Of a DNA stretch of 64,000 nt, positions 1 to 13,410 are shown one piece after another; the first letter of the stretch is position 1, and every line of letters begins with the position of its first letter. The notes beneath the pieces are model-generated. The model had not been told where the DNA came from and did no database searches. It saw only the letters and a program-made list of their open reading frames with translations. The stretch comes from Apostichopus japonicus (lineage: Eukaryota; Echinodermata; Holothuroidea; Aspidochirotida; Stichopodidae): positions 18,819,713-18,883,712 of the forward strand of contig NC_092574.1 in assembly GCF_037975245.1 (NCBI RefSeq), read 5' to 3'. Made by a program: the position numbers and the translations under genes.

Positions 1-232
1 CTCGTTACTGTGAAATAAAACAAAGTGAGAAATCATGCACACTAACAGTTGTCATGTTTACAGGGTTGAACATTCTCTCTTCACATCCTCATCCCTACGT
101 CCCTTATTACCTCCTCGTCCTTGTAAACCCCCCCCCCCCCCTTTCACACGGATAATCACTTCTAGATCACCCTACTATGGTTAGAAAGGAAAGCATCTCA
201 ACAATGCTTCTTTCTTTTTTTTTCCTCGTCAG

Positions 233-307
233 GTTAAGTAATTCATCGGCAGATACGAATGTGGCTCAGAGTGATATTGCAAAACTTCTTGAAGGTGGAA
301 ATAAAAG
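233..307 (+). CDS. GRAF-family RhoGAP (ARHGAP26/10/42-like), internal exon before the SH3 domain
   Basis: Partial gene: only its last three coding exons lie here. The exon follows a pyrimidine tract and CAG (acceptor AG 231-232) and ends at AAAAG|GTAAAG. Only one frame is open (one leftover base, 24 codons, two leftover bases). It reads LSNSSADTNVAQSDIAKLLE and onward to GGNK, a polar linker. Its phase-2 end joins the exon at 3559 exactly, forming an AGA codon. GRAF proteins carry BAR, PH, RhoGAP, Ser/Pro-rich linker and C-terminal SH3 domains; they stimulate GTP hydrolysis by RhoA/Cdc42 and shape endocytic membranes. The BAR, PH and GAP domains should lie left of the window. The linker alone is not diagnostic; the assignment rests on the two SH3 exons and the phase match. 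Confidence 0.7.
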
Positions 308-3300
308 GTAAAGCAAAGTGTATCACATTGAACATTCGGCTTGGCATATAAAACATGCAAAATTAAAACTGCTCTGTTGTATTCGTCTGTTTATTGTTGT
401 CTGTTTATCTTCACAATCTCTCCCAGTTTTATTGTAAGATTTTGTATTCATTTCCCAGATGAACAAAAACAATATGATAACATCATACAGACTATCAAAA
501 GTCAAAGTAAAGTAGTTATATAAAAAGTGTTTCCATGTTGTTTGTTTTCATTCCCCAACCCTCCAAGTTTTGTTCACTTTGTACACTTTGCATGCCATGT
601 GAGCTGAAATGTCAATAAGAAAAAAGATAAAATGAGGAGAAAAAAGACACAAAAACAAAAACACCATGTCGAGGGTAAGTTTGATTGAGATGGTTGTGCA
701 TTGTCTGCTCATATTATATACATCCTTTTAGAGGTTATAACATGGAGACTGCTATTGGTATCAACCATACTAAATGCTGTACAGGAAAATTATAGTGGAA
801 ATGATAAGCTAAGTTTTAAATGGAGACACATTTGAGACACATTTTGTGTCACGTTCCTTCAATTATACACATGCTATAACAACATTTGCAAACCGTGGAG
901 TAATTTGACAACTCCGAAGCTGCCAATGTCATTGTTTTGGCAATTACACCAACTTTGGAGGCTGCTGAGTTTGAAGTTCAAATTGGGCAAATTATTTTTC
1001 ACCCTGCTTTACTCCACCACAAAACAAGACTGGACCCCATAGACCTGTGATCGTAAATGTGCAAAAACAGGTAGAATGTTTTGTTTGATGTGAATATTAA
1101 CAGAATTATGCAATTCAACACATCTGGAACATCAACTATAGGCAGAAAACTGCAGACTCAAGTTTCTTCCAGTTATTTATTCGTCTAAATCACTAAATTT
1201 TAATATCAGATTTACTGGTCACCCTCTCCACCAGGTATGGTCAAATAGTTGATTTAAACGTTGAACCGATGTAAGTTATAATTGTTTCTTGTTTCAACAT
1301 TCTCCATGATCACCTACTACAGAAAATTACTGTACATAAGTTGCTGCTTTTCGGCTGCATTGGCATTCTCCATGGAATAATTCTATCTCAGAAACATGGC
1401 CGTGCATCAGTCATCTCTTCCGTAGTTCAGATACATGTGATACATCTATACACATACACATAGGAATACCCAGATGGGGTTCGGAGGGGCATCTACAGTT
1501 TAAGGAGGGGCACAATGCTTGTTACTATATCTTTTGAAGTTTTTGTATATGTTTGTATTAATGGTGGCTCTGATGGCTTGGCTCATTAATCTGCCCGGGG
1601 GGGGGGGGGGATGGGAGAGGGGAACTATCCACCTGTGTCTTGGCCTGACTACGGGCCTGATATTAGGCTTTACAAATGCTCATTGATATCATATGTGTTC
1701 CAACAGGTCCAAGGTGGTTATGTGTGAGAATATGTTTTGGTCACTGCATGAAATTAGTTTTCAACATGTTTCCTGCAGTCATAATATTCATACCTTTCTC
1801 CTTGCCACATCCCAGTCTCCTCAAACATTCATTTATACTTCATCATTCTTTTTATTGATTGTTATGATATCATTATTGTTTTGTTTCTAGGAAGTGAGTT
1901 TTGTGTGATTTTTAAGCTATATTAGCACTTCACATTTTAGATGTTAAAAATACAAATTTCTAGACTAGTAACTTTGCAGCATCTTGCTTCACAGAACATC
2001 TTCAAAATGTTGATGCTTTAGTCATAAATTACAATGATCAATCTGTCTAATTCTGTTGGGAAGTTTGCTTAAAACGAATAACAATTCAAATTCAAAACAA
2101 AAGAAAGTTTGATATTATTTATAATGAAGTAAATTGTAAAATGCTCATTCATAATTCATAGGACATGTGGAGTTTTTTTTTATTTTCATGTTTTTTTTTA
2201 CTTTTCTTGAACCAACATTTTATTGGTGTTGGTTGCATATTGACTTGTGGTGGATGTGGACTAACTTTTAGAACTATTGCATTGCAAGAAGCAGTTTCAT
2301 CGGTCTTTCTTTATGCATAGAGAATATATCAAATTAGATATCTGAAAAAGAAAATATAACATTGCAATCTCTTTAAGTGCTGGAAGGTTTAGGCAAAGTC
2401 CAAGGAGACTTTTAGATCACTGAAAGGTGGTAAAATACTCTGCCTATCTAATTATCACTTCAGTTCATGTTAACTGTTTTTTAACTTACTTATAGGGGAT
2501 AGATTTGACTTACAAAAGATAAAACACATACTATACAAACATATTTCTTGATAGTGCAGTGTTATAACCCCAATGTTAATAATGGCAGGGTAGAAGTGCC
2601 ATCAAGATAATAATATATTTACCAAATTAAGTCGATACTATTTCTCAGAAAAATGATCAGATGTCTTGTCAAGAAAACAAAAGAACAAACAAAAACAAAA
2701 CAAAAAAACCCAGAAGAGGGATGAATTGTTTACAAGGGGTATCTCATCTTTTCACCTAAAGTTGTTGACTTAATCCAAGCTTGTAATTTACCATTGTCTG
2801 AAAAATGATGTAATGACAAATTATGTTACATCTCGTCATTTCAAAAATATTTTGAAAAAAGGTTAACTTTGTCAGGGTTAGATATTTTTACCTTACTGGC
2901 ACTTTTAATCACAGAATAGCAAATAGAAATATATCTATGTATCATATATCTACCCGTTAGCATGGACTATATTAAACTGATTACTGTTCTTTTGGCTTCA
3001 GTCTTCTCTTGCAATACTGCTCTCAAAATGATTCAGTTTCTATCAATTTCAGTGGTCTTTCATATTGATCTTTCCATTGCAATGAATTCATTCTTTGAGG
3101 TGGTCATGTGCAAACACTACCCTGCAGCATTTCATCATACTTGTGAATTGTGGGAACCTCTTAGGTACTGGACAGGGTTTAATATCCTGATTCGCATATG
3201 CAAAATTCTGTGCAAAAATGGGCAACTTGCTATATAAACAACTGTGATTCTCGTACACAGAAACCATTTTATAAGAGACAAAAGTAAAGCCCTTCAACAC

Positions 3301-3558
3301 TGCTACACAAAGTGTTAACACTAAATTGTTCCAAGTTGGCTTCTTGAATATGTATGTATCAACAGAGTAAGTATTTATCCTTCAATAGTTATGGAACATT
3401 CATTATCTTCCAGCTGGAAATTTGATCCTACGACAAGCCTTCACATACAACACATTTTTGCTGGATATTCTATCTGATTTTTGCAGCAAACAGCAGTTTT
3501 ATTCAATTTTTTTACCCTCGCTTGCAAATATTTCTGTTCTTTCTCTGCTCCTACACAG
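308..3558 (+). other. Intron of the GRAF-like gene
   Basis: The intron begins GTAAAG and ends in CTCCTACACAG. It is AT-rich with no supported exon or RNA gene. It includes a 14-G run at 1597-1610 inside a G-rich patch (about 1450-1650) that resembles degraded repeat sequence. The short open frames around 1676-1890 and 2962-3320 look like chance frames. Confidence 0.7.
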
Positions 3559-3644
3559 AGGTATATGTGTCAGGACACTGTATGCTTGCGACGCTGACAA
3601 TGAATCTGAGCTTTCGTTTCAACCCAACCAAATCATCGTCAATG
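3559..3644 (+). CDS. GRAF-family RhoGAP, exon encoding the first half of the C-terminal SH3 domain
   Basis: The exon reads GICVRTLYACDADNESELSF and on to QPNQIIVN. This is the first half of an SH3 domain: the ALYDY-like RTLYACDA strand, then the acidic RT loop and ELSF. GRAF1/GRAF2 SH3 domains have a very similar ALYACKAEHDSELSF segment. The acceptor is CTACACAG and the donor AATG|GTCAGT. Entry phase 2 and exit phase 1 fit both neighbours; the junction codon to the last exon is G|TC (Val), giving IIVNVRESKERGW. A second AG at 559-560 would shift the frame, so 3559 is preferred. In this family the SH3 binds proline-rich partners such as dynamin and FAK. Confidence 0.87.
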
Positions 3645-6254
3645 GTCAGTGTTGCATTTCTGATTGTGTCACTGTTTACAAAGGAGGCATTCTCTAAATC
3701 AAAGCATAGGTCATTCCAATGGTTCTCTTTTGTCAAGTACACCCGAACGACTCCGAAAGATGAAAACCATCCACCATATATCGTAGCTAATGTATGTCAA
3801 GGTTTAAATCGTACTAAATTCAAAAGTTATCAGAAGTGTGAAATATAACAAGATATCCAAAGATAAGCAACCAAGTTCACTTTATCCACTATAAAATTTC
3901 AAAGCTAAAAAGGAAAGATAAACCTTTTGCAACTATTGCAGAACTACTCTATGTTTGAAAGTCACTTCCTAAAGCCATTTTGAAGGTTAATAACAAAATG
4001 CCTCCTTTGTTACTTGTAGCTACAATAAAACCTCACTTATCTGATTCAGGCATGGGCAGTCATAGATTTTGAGCTTAAAGTGACATCCCTAAAAGCCTCT
4101 ATTTCACAAAAAATACAAAAAACTTTTTACCAGAGAAAAAAATAATATTCTCCCACTCTTTCTCTCACATATAAAGTTATATTTTACCCAAAATAGCACC
4201 CTTTTATTCACATAAAAGTTTGAATTGTTTGGTTGATACTCCATAACTGGAAGATCTAACTTCCTTTTTCAAATTTTCAAAACTTCCATGGAATAAAAAA
4301 AACTGTCAATAACTAAGAAACTTTTGGGTGCTAGGGAGGATTTCTCTGTGAAATTTCCATTCTTAATGCAAATTATTTTTCAAAGTGAGACCTAAAAATT
4401 TTCCCCTGAAAACTTTTCCAATATTAAAATCATCTGAAAATTTAACATTCTCTACTGTATGATGAGTATCTGTGATAAATGGATACAGACCCCACAGCAT
4501 CAGATCTTCCAAGAGATGGAGAAGTCGTCTCAGATAAGTGATGGTTTGACCTAGAGTACCATTATCAAAGAGATGACACTTGTTTGTATTATCCATTGTG
4601 TCCATAATTTTCAATGTAATTTTTTATATCTTACTGATTTTTATTTATTTTTTAAAATTTTCATTGCCATATATATTTATACAGTTAAACACAGGTTTTA
4701 AAAATTAAAGTTGTCTGTCCATGCCAATTCTGTCTCATGTACCAGTCCATTGTTTTATTTGCTTGCCAAAGCTCTCATATTAAGCAAGAAAAAGAAAACA
4801 CAAATTTACTTCTTATCTTGTTAAAGTGACTAAATATGCTTGCATTGGCTGTAACTTCGGCCTCCATGGTGAAACCGTTTCAGAAATACATTTCTAATTT
4901 TACTTTCTTGCATTTTTTGAATCTCAATGCCTTTGAAGCTAATGTATGGCTTTATATCAACAGTTATGTATATTCTTCACATGCTGTAATTAATCCTGGT
5001 AATAGATATTTAGATGCCCAAATCAATGCAAAGAGGAGAACCTCTATGGTATTAAAAATGTTGATATGAAAAGGAACATGAGGCAGGATCGGTTGGGTTT
5101 GGCACTCAAAAAAATGATCTACAACAAAGGACAACATATCAGTAGAGTTCAGACAAGTCACAGTAATGTATTATATTTAAATTAAATATTTCTTACTTTT
5201 ATAGAACTATTTAGTTTAAGTACTGCCTACAGTATTACACTGTATACTGATATCAAAGATGTTGCAGACATTTATAAACCCTAATCAATTCTCTTACGGT
5301 TCATGGGTAGCAACTAAGCCAGCATCTTTTTCGGTATATATTTCCTGTTTGCTGCAAACATATGCATGGTGATGGGTTTTACACATATAACAATATGTCA
5401 TGTATGTCTGTTATAAAGTGAAATGATTAACATCTATGAGCAAATTTCAACAATTTGACCTTTAATACAGGTGGTAAACTATGAGGACTTCAATTCTCAA
5501 CTGCAGTAACAGATTTGCACTTACTCCCCCCCCCCCCCCCCCCTCCATTGTAACAAACCTGCAGTACGGAACTAAACATTTCTCATGAATGAAAGAAAAG
5601 TGATATAGAAAATAGGTGTTGAGCATTTAACTCTCAGGTTGAAGCATGTGGACATGTGGCAAACTCATAATTTATGATCATTGGGTGAACTTTGCTTTGT
5701 ACATTATCAAGGAAAGGAAATTTTAGAAATGTCAACAGGATTGGATTAAAGTTAATTTTTGTAATATTGGTGTACTTTAACTTCGTGTAGATTTTATCAA
5801 GTAATCAAGGTAAAAGAAGTAAAAAGAAAAAAGAACAAAAGCTACCTTAAAAATAATGTTTTGATTCTAGAGTATCTGAAAATGCCGTGTACTTAGAAAC
5901 ACCTAGGTAAATATTCACAGGTAATTTATGTAGGTAAGAACTGAAATTGAGCCTGTAAGACCCAGAATTCCTTGTTGAAAGAACCTTTGATTTTGATTAC
6001 AACATAATGAAATTACACATCTCATGATATGAAATGTTGCCTTAATTGAATTCACATGTTTGAGGGGTAACTTTATCGTAAGGAAGTCACCACCTGTTGG
6101 TTTTAGTTTTCATTTTGCTTCATGTCATATCAGCAAACATTATTTCATGAAAGAAGTATGAGTTCATTCATGTTTATAGTGTGCAGTGAGGTGCTAATAC
6201 CATGCATGTGTCTATTGAAAAGTCACATCTCTCTGTCTTCTTTCTCTATTTCAG
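3645..6254 (+). other. Last intron of the GRAF-like gene
   Basis: The intron starts GTCAGT and ends TTTCTCTATTTCAG. It is AT-rich, with an 18-C homopolymer at 5526-5543. No exon, RNA gene or mobile element is supported in it. Confidence 0.7.
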
Positions 6255-6346
6255 TCCGGGAGTCAAAGGAAAGGGGTTGGGTCCTGGGGACTCTAAACGG
6301 TAAGACGGGATTAATACCATCGAACTATGTGGAGCCGTTGACATGA
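6255..6346 (+). CDS. GRAF-family RhoGAP, terminal exon: second half of SH3 and stop
   Basis: Two leftover bases (TC) complete a Val codon. The frame then reads RESKERGWVLGTLNGKTGLI and PSNYVEPLT before TGA at 6344-6346. Visible SH3 marks are the GW tryptophan that lines the ligand groove, the distal-loop GTLNGKTG and the 3-10 helix PSNYVE. The protein stops four residues after the Tyr-Val pair, as in GRAF proteins, whose SH3 is at the extreme C-terminus and carries a near-identical GTLNGKTGLIP segment. Src, PEX13 and ABI SH3 ends were considered and fit less well once the upstream exon was found. Which vertebrate paralogue is closest (ARHGAP26, ARHGAP10, ARHGAP42) cannot be decided from the SH3; oligophrenin-1, which lacks SH3, is excluded. 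Confidence 0.88.
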
Positions 6347-9300
6347 TAGCTGCCGCCTTCGTGCAAGGCACCATTTTTTGAATCCAGCGATGTGCACCGT
6401 CGTTTTTTCTTCTTCTTAAGGATGATGCTACATTAGCAGAAATGAGGAAATTGTGACTCATAACCCATTCTGAGGTTTAAGAGATGCTTTGGGAAAAAAG
6501 ACACAAAAAAAAAACAATCAATCAATGAAATTGAAAGATGTGATCAGTTTTGCAATAGCTTACAATCTAGAACATAAGATTGATGCCTTCCGAGAAAGAT
6601 GAACTTTACGAATGGTGAGACCACTGGCTGGGAGGAAATTTGGCTTTAGATGCAAAGGTCACAAAAGTAATAAGGGCAACACCGACAATCATTAATTTAG
6701 TATGCTATTAGCATTCAGTAGAATCATGTAGAATATATGTAAAAACAAAGTCAAGTGTGCTATAAATTTCCGTGAAGATGCATTTTATGATAACAGGTCC
6801 ATTCGATAATTTTCTTTATGTTTGCTTATAGAGAATTCTACTCATGGAATTGCCAAAAATCTCATCAGTGAAATAGTCACGCTTAAATAGATCTCGATGC
6901 AGGGATATTTCAGTCAACTTCAAACACAATGACTCTAATTAGACTTAATTTACATTAATTCGAACATGCTGGGAAGTGAGTACCCCCTATTTCTCAAGAC
7001 TGACTCTTCCAAAGTTCACATACTATCATGTTAGGCTTTGGTGTAGTTTCAATGTCACAAATTTGTTCTTATTGCAAATTGTAACTGACTAAAATATATC
7101 AAAAATAAGTCAACTGTTTTCTGTGTTTCAACTGAGTATAGAATGACTCTCTCACCTAAATTTAAATCAGATGTATATTTGGATAACCAATTTTTGAAGA
7201 ATCAAAGATGCAGTATTAGAGAAACATTCCATTGATCCTCGTATCATTATACCATCAGCATGCATCCCCGTCGTTCCCCTTAAAACTCATCAAACTCATC
7301 ACTGATGATTCACCATGGAATATATAAGCTTGGGTATTAAACTATGAGTGTGAGTTTCAAAATCTTGAATTGTTACTAAATATATCAAAGTTATTAGATT
7401 AGAGCATACATAGTTTTAATGATACCAAAAGCACCTTTTGTATTCTCATAATTGTGTTAAATTTATGTGAATAGATTTGAACTGTAGTGACCTTAGGTAA
7501 ATCTTCACTTCCTGGTCTGCCTCGTCCCTGCTTCACTATGGCCAAGGTGCTTTCCCTTCGCAAGGTTGCTCAGAAGGTATCCTTCAAAATATGAAAAACT
7601 GAAAGGAAAGAATCATGCCTTTTCGTGCTGTAAAGCTTTTGTCAAAGCTATCATTTTATTTTTAATTGAAAAACTTGCTTAAAGTGCAGAAATAATATAA
7701 TGAGCTCTTGTCTTACCGCTGGTGTTAAACAATGTTGGAAAGTTCTCCATGAATGTATCCCTGTATTTTAAAGGTAGTAGTCATTCTGTCAATATTCTCT
7801 CTGTGTATTTCTCGGTTCCAGTACATGGAGGAAGGTCTAGAACATCTGAAACTGTTGTGGTAAAGATCTGTGAATAAACACAAAATCAGAGGAAAAATCA
7901 CTTTCTAATGTAAATAGCTTGATTAGTTCCATCAGTTAATGAAACCAACATGATATCAAGTAATCAAACTGCCAATTTCGTAAAAAGCTTTGCATTTGTT
8001 TATGTATTGTCGGAAAATTTCAAGAAATGGAAATTGCATTCGCACTTTGGCTCTTATTTTATAAAGAAGTTAATGGCAAGTTGTGAAAAGATTCATGATG
8101 TAATGCTATTGATATACATTGAAGCCCAATTTTAACTGTTAAAACATTTATATTTCAAAGTGAGCATGATAGTGATACATTGTACTGGTGGTTTGAAATG
8201 TTATGAGAAATTATTAGTTTCAAAAGAATTGATGGTATGAACAATAAATGTGAATGAAGGTTAAGAGTTTGTTCCTTAATATTTTGTGGCTTGTGAGAGC
8301 CTCTAAGAATCTCACTAAATTTATGAAATGGAATTGACAGTGTGTTTCATATGTAACTGATGCCTAATCCTACTATTCAACTCAGTTTCCATTGTGCCAC
8401 ATGTTGATCATATCCCCCCCCCCTTCCCCAAGAACAAATATTATAATCCTTTGCATTTTATCCTGGGAGAATGTACTCTTGTTGTAATCAAAAAGAAAAT
8501 GTTGCATGTAGTCTATCATTGTTTTGGTATGCCCTAATGTTATAACTCTGGAAACCTCAAAAAATAGAAATTAATTTTGTTCTAGTATAGGACTGATTCT
8601 AAAGACCTTTAAAGGTGTAATTTAAACAATCTGGATATTCTTGTCAGGTAGTCCAAATGTCACAGTTAACACAGTTAAATGTCAGGTGAACTGATAATAC
8701 TAATGGACAAGAAAAGGTTTGAATGAGTGCTCTTATGGTTTATCTCAATGACTGGTGGGCAACCCTGTAGCAGAATCTTTAGTTTTGCGATGTATTGGTG
8801 TGATCTCACGAGCCCTTATGTCCGCTGTGGAGATGGAGATGACTTCAGCTGCAAAACTGTTCTCCGGTTTCCTCCTCTTCGCTCACAATTTGCTCACGTA
8901 ATGTGTGCTATGTACCTCGACTCGCCTCTTCTTGATGCAGCGCTGCCACTTGTGTATTCACACATGTATTGTGAGTATTTAACCTCAAGTGGCGTGACTG
9001 ACCCTGGAAAACAATGCCGTTCATTAATTGGAACAAGAAGTAATACTCTTCAAAATGGGATTGCATGCTGTTAGTTAAAACACTGTCAGTCAGTCCTTAC
9101 CTATAACCTGGGTTTCTGTACTTCTTCTGTGTTAATTCTAAGTGTCCTTTGATATTGAATTTGTTAGGATTCATTCCAAACTTTTCCTACATAAGAAATC
9201 CACTAAGCTCTGTTTTGTATAAAACTATTATGTAAGACTACAGTTTTGTGTACGTCTCAAATAACTTGTCTTAAAACTGTTATTAATGCTGGAAATGGTG

Positions 9301-12300
9301 GTATTAAAAAAAAATGCATGAATAGATATTTTAAGAAATAAATTGTGAAATACATGAAATGTACAAATGAAATGTAGCAATTCATGATGTTATTATTTTT
9401 TTTCCTTTTTTTCTTTTCCTTGTTTCTTTTATACACTTTATATGTCAATATATAAACTGTATCTCTCTACTTGTAGATATAGACTTGTTAAAAAAAACTT
9501 CAATGTAAATAGGTGTACTGATTAATTCTGGTAAATTAAGTCCATAGTAACAAGTGTATTTTAAATATTGGAATTGTGCAGTTTATTTTACCCACCCTGT
9601 TTGATAATTTGTGTGACAAGTTGAATATATTTGTTGCATGATAAAATGAATGTGTGATGAATTTGAAAAGTGATTTATGTTTCAAAAATGGCAAAAATCA
9701 ATACAGCACAATACAATACAAGGAAGACATTACTTTGAAGATACAATTCATCTTCATCAGAATGCATGTCTCCTTTTGGCAAGATAATAGTAAATAAGAA
9801 TGATAATTGTTTAAATGATGGTAATACATTATTAGTAACAAATGTTGCCTTCTGTCTTAGGATCTTCGAGTATTGATAACCAAAGAAATGCCATGTTTCT
9901 CCTGCAACTGGTAACATGCAACAGACACCATTAAAAAATGTTCTTTTCATTGAAATGGTGGTACCAACTGCATCATTAAAAGGGAATCAGTCTATAACCT
10001 ACCAATAAGATACCAAATTGGAACCCAGAAGAATGAAAGTAGGCATAATGTCAAAGGCTTGCAAAATGCAATAGAAGGTATTAATTTGTTGGAAAACAAA
10101 GTATTCTGTATTAGACTAAGAAGTTACTAAACTTAATACCACAGACGAATGTGTGAATATTAAATGACAAGGTCAGAGTAAGATAGTTCCAACCATAATA
10201 CGCAAAGTCCACATTTTCAAAAGGAAGTATTCTTTTCCAATGTATGCTTCTGGTGAAAATTTGTTCCAGCGTTTCCCCTTTTTCCTCATAACATTCTCAT
10301 TCTGGAAGATCTAATGTTTGATTGAGGAAGATGATATCTAGTTCTTGCTACTACTAAAATGTTGTTAGGTGTGGTGGTAGGGGATATGGATGTCCCGTGG
10401 TGGAGGTTAAGATGGTCCAGTTTGCTGTAAACACAAAGATACTGTTAAAAAGGATTCATTGGCTTCATATGCCTTATAAGTGTGAAAATCCCCAGAATTT
10501 GTTTTAACTGTTGTAATTTGGGTAATCTCAGGCTGTGAGTTTGGTATTTCTCAATTTCCATGTTTGTCTAATTGCAATGAAAGTGTGCTGATGTATTGGA
10601 AAGGTATTGTGAAAATGGATCTGATCCGAGAAATTGGTTAACCTTTGGTAATTAATTTGTCATATAACACCATTGATTCTGTTTGTTTTTCTTATGTCTT
10701 CTTTTATTATCTCTTTAAATCACTTTTTTTTTGTATTTTATGGAAGATATGCCAAGTTTTTTTTTTCACTTTCAAATGAAGCAATAATTTTCCCTAAAAT
10801 GTTTTCTGCTTTTTGTTTTCTTTACCTGGGAATATTGGTTCATCTTTTGTTAGTTTAAATTCCTTTCTCTAGCTTTTGCAGCTCTGGGTCTAAGTATGCC
10901 TTTTCATGTTTGGAATGGTGACCTGACCTTAATGACAACATGCACAGGCGACTAGCGAAGGAAATGCATTTGGTGTTGATTAAAGATATTTGTAGACAAA
11001 CTTTTCTTGGAATTATATGTTAATTCCAATTTGCATGACAAATGTAAAGTTTGTTCTTTTGAAGACAGATATCAAGACAAACTTCATGTATTTTTTAAAG
11101 ATTCATGTGTCTGGTTGATCTATACAGTACAATAGATTCACAGCTCAGGAATTATGCGAAAATTTCAATATGCAGAAAAGTTAAAAAAAAAAAAAAATAG
11201 AAGTAACACACCTATTGAGTTACTTGGGGATTAAAAATTTAGTTTAGCCAGCTGCATTTATCATGGATGTTAAAGCATTGGTAAAGAGTATATCAAAGTT
11301 TATGGAAGATTGTTTACCTGTATGCATATGTAGTAGGCTCTCGTCTTTATGCTCTATGTTATTACAGAGACCAGGGCTCCTGTTTAGGATGATATTTGCT
11401 ATGTCGATTATCTTTTGCCAAATGTATTAGCCATTTCTCTCTTCAGTTTTCGTCTTTGTAATATGTTGGAGTAATTTATGAAAGAATGGTATCATTAAAT
11501 AAACAAAACTTCCAAGTTTGATTGTCTCTTTATGTTCTTTGTTCCTACTCTCTTGTTTATTACTTTAAACAAAATTAACAATACAATTAATCTACAAAAA
11601 GTTTAGAATTGAAGAAAGTCTATATCAAACTTTGAAAGTTCAATAAATAGAAATCCTAAAGAAATATGGGCAAATTTTCAATTACATGGATGAACATATA
11701 GTTTACAGTTATAGAAAACATCAGTAACTTTTCTGTAAACTTACATATATTTTCTCTATGCAGAATCTCATAGTTTATGTACAGTATAGCAATCATAATG
11801 TAACCTGTATCTGTATGGCATCTGCAATTTGTGCTGCAGATTGGAAGGTTTCTCCCTGAGTAAATTGCTCATCTTAGCATCCAGATGAGTCAGACAATTC
11901 TAGCTTTACATCTATTTATATTTGACAGAACATTGAAATGCTACCTTGACTTTGTCATGGGCATGTAGGCCTAAGTGCCGTGTTAGTGACAAAAAACTTC
12001 ATCTTTTCTTACAAAGAAACTCAGACTTTTTAAGAAATTCTTTGCTCAATATGTCATACCTGTAGTCCTTAGTGGAAATTTTGGAATAGAATGATTTACA
12101 ATTTGCATGAAAACAAAAGTCCATATCAAAAAGTGATGCCTATAATGTTATTCCAGTTGCAATACTTTATCCTTACAAAGTTTGAGCTAGATTCTTATAA
12201 TCTTTACAAATACTTTCTGTCATACTCAGGACTGGAAGTTAGATCACAAAACAATGTCTGCATTATAATCAAGTTGGAAATATATGTAACAACAAATTGA

Positions 12301-12390
12301 AGAAAAATACCTCCTGGTTGGTTTGGATTGGAATATATAAGTCTGGACCAACCAGACCACTATACTGTACCAGGCCTAACCTTGTTTAAG
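6347..12390. other. GRAF-like 3' UTR of unknown length, then intergenic sequence
   Basis: No convincing coding exon is seen on either strand. AATAAA-type poly(A) signals occur at 7873, 8243 and about 11495. The last is followed by a T/GT-rich stretch (about 11515-11560), as expected for a downstream element, so the 3' UTR could be several kilobases long. A 115-codon open frame at 8727-9074 has no recognisable domain. A short 10-C run lies at 8414-8423. Confidence 0.55.
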
Positions 12391-12394
12391 GAAA

Positions 12395-12480
12395 GTAAAC
12401 CCATTATAGAACCTGGGCGAGAAAACTACTGAAGCAACACATTCTACCCTCAACCCCAGACCCATTACATCAAACTGTAG
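12395..12480 (-). repeat. Degenerate copy of a tRNA-like retroposon tail
   Basis: Read on the minus strand, this contains CTGGGGTTGAGGG, then CAGTAGTTTT, then CGCCCAGGTTCTAT. The order and spacing match the tail of the composite element at 13854-14036 (CTGGGGTTGGGAG, CGGTAGTTTGG, TGCCCAGGTTCAT). The U2-like head is not visible here. Two diverged copies 1.5 kb apart show that this is a dispersed repeat family. Confidence 0.5.
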
Positions 12481-13099
12481 CCATACCTGTAATAGCTCTA
12501 ACTAGGGCTCTAGCACTGTGACTTGGTAAATTGAGGATGAGCTGATGTTAGTCAATAGCAAAGCAAGAAGAATGGTAGTAAACCTTAAAAAGTGCTATGA
12601 TAATCAACAGGTTGTTCACACATGGGTTTCGCATCCACATGCACAAACACTGCCTCTCATTCATTAGTAAACCTGGGAGCTGCTACTCTAACGCAGCTCC
12701 CTGATTAAACAATGACCCTGCATTCACCTCTAGTCTTAGCGCTCTTTGTCTACAGCCAGCTAACACCACGAAATACCTGTTTTTTGCATCTATGGCCGTC
12801 CATACATACAGCCTATTTTATGCGCATGACAATTAAAGAATTTATAGCATCCCTGGCACCCGAGTATGGTTACGTTGGGCACAAATGCAAGAAACAATGA
12901 AACTCGTGAATGCGCAAGCGCGAATGTTTCTTGGTCAAATCAGCCTATATTTTATACATGTTTAGATAACTGGAACTCTATCCACTCTGTCAATGTTTGA
13001 TTTATAAATAACTTGTCACTCCTAACATCTCGTTGATGAACCTCTCATTTTTGCACTGAAATTGACCGAATACATTTGCATTCGAACACTCAAGGCTGT

Positions 13100-13410
13100 C
13101 TTCGTCATATTTGGCGCCAATAAGATTACCCACAATACAATGCGGTACTATGGGCGAGTGTGACGAAGAAGCCATCTATCTTTGGCAAATTAGTCGATTT
13201 CCCTTCAGTTTGTCAGAAAAATCATAGGGAAGTGGAAGATAAGGTAAAATTCATGACTCTCAACAATTTGTTTCATGTTTTAAAGGTTGTAAGGTTTGAT
13301 CGAAGTTTATTTTGATTGTTAAAGCCTGTATGATGAACGCACGTACGTAGGTCACGGGCAAGCTACGATACACCACGTGCAAACAGCAATATTGCATTAC
13401 GTCAATACTG
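13100..13410 (+). promoter_or_regulatory. Candidate promoter region of the MGA-like gene
   Basis: The patch is richer in CpG than its surroundings. It holds TTTGGCGCCAA at 13110-13120 (perfect E2F-type site). TACCCACAATACA at about 13127-13139 is one mismatch from the ZNF143/Staf consensus YWCCCAYAATGCA. CACGTG lies at 13374-13379 (MAX-class E-box) and TTACGTCA at 13397-13404 (CRE-like). The motifs are direct observations. Promoter function and linkage to the MGA gene 14.5 kb downstream are inference; no TATA box is obvious. The E2F and ZNF143 types are common in TATA-less housekeeping promoters. Confidence 0.45.
13130..13243 (+). other. Candidate 5' UTR exon with a 25-codon upstream ORF
   Basis: A plausible donor AAG|GTAAAA (GT at 13244) closes this segment just downstream of the E2F/ZNF143-like motifs. 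Inside it an ATG at 13150 opens a 25-codon frame (starting MGECDEEAIYLWQ) that stops at TAG 13225-13227, before the donor. If transcribed, it would be a 5' UTR exon with a uORF, spliced to the acceptor at 27776-27777. The transcription start is not visible and is set here only approximately. Confidence 0.35.

Noticed and set aside
6122-6346. Reading the terminal SH3 as PEX13 or a Src-type kinase adaptor
   Set aside because: The upstream exon at 3559-3644 supplies the first half of the SH3 (RTLYACDADNESELSF), phases match, and the protein stops right after the SH3, which fits the GRAF family.
8727-9074. 115-codon frame in the intergenic region
   Set aside because: Composition and content show no domain or homologue I know; no splice structure supports it.
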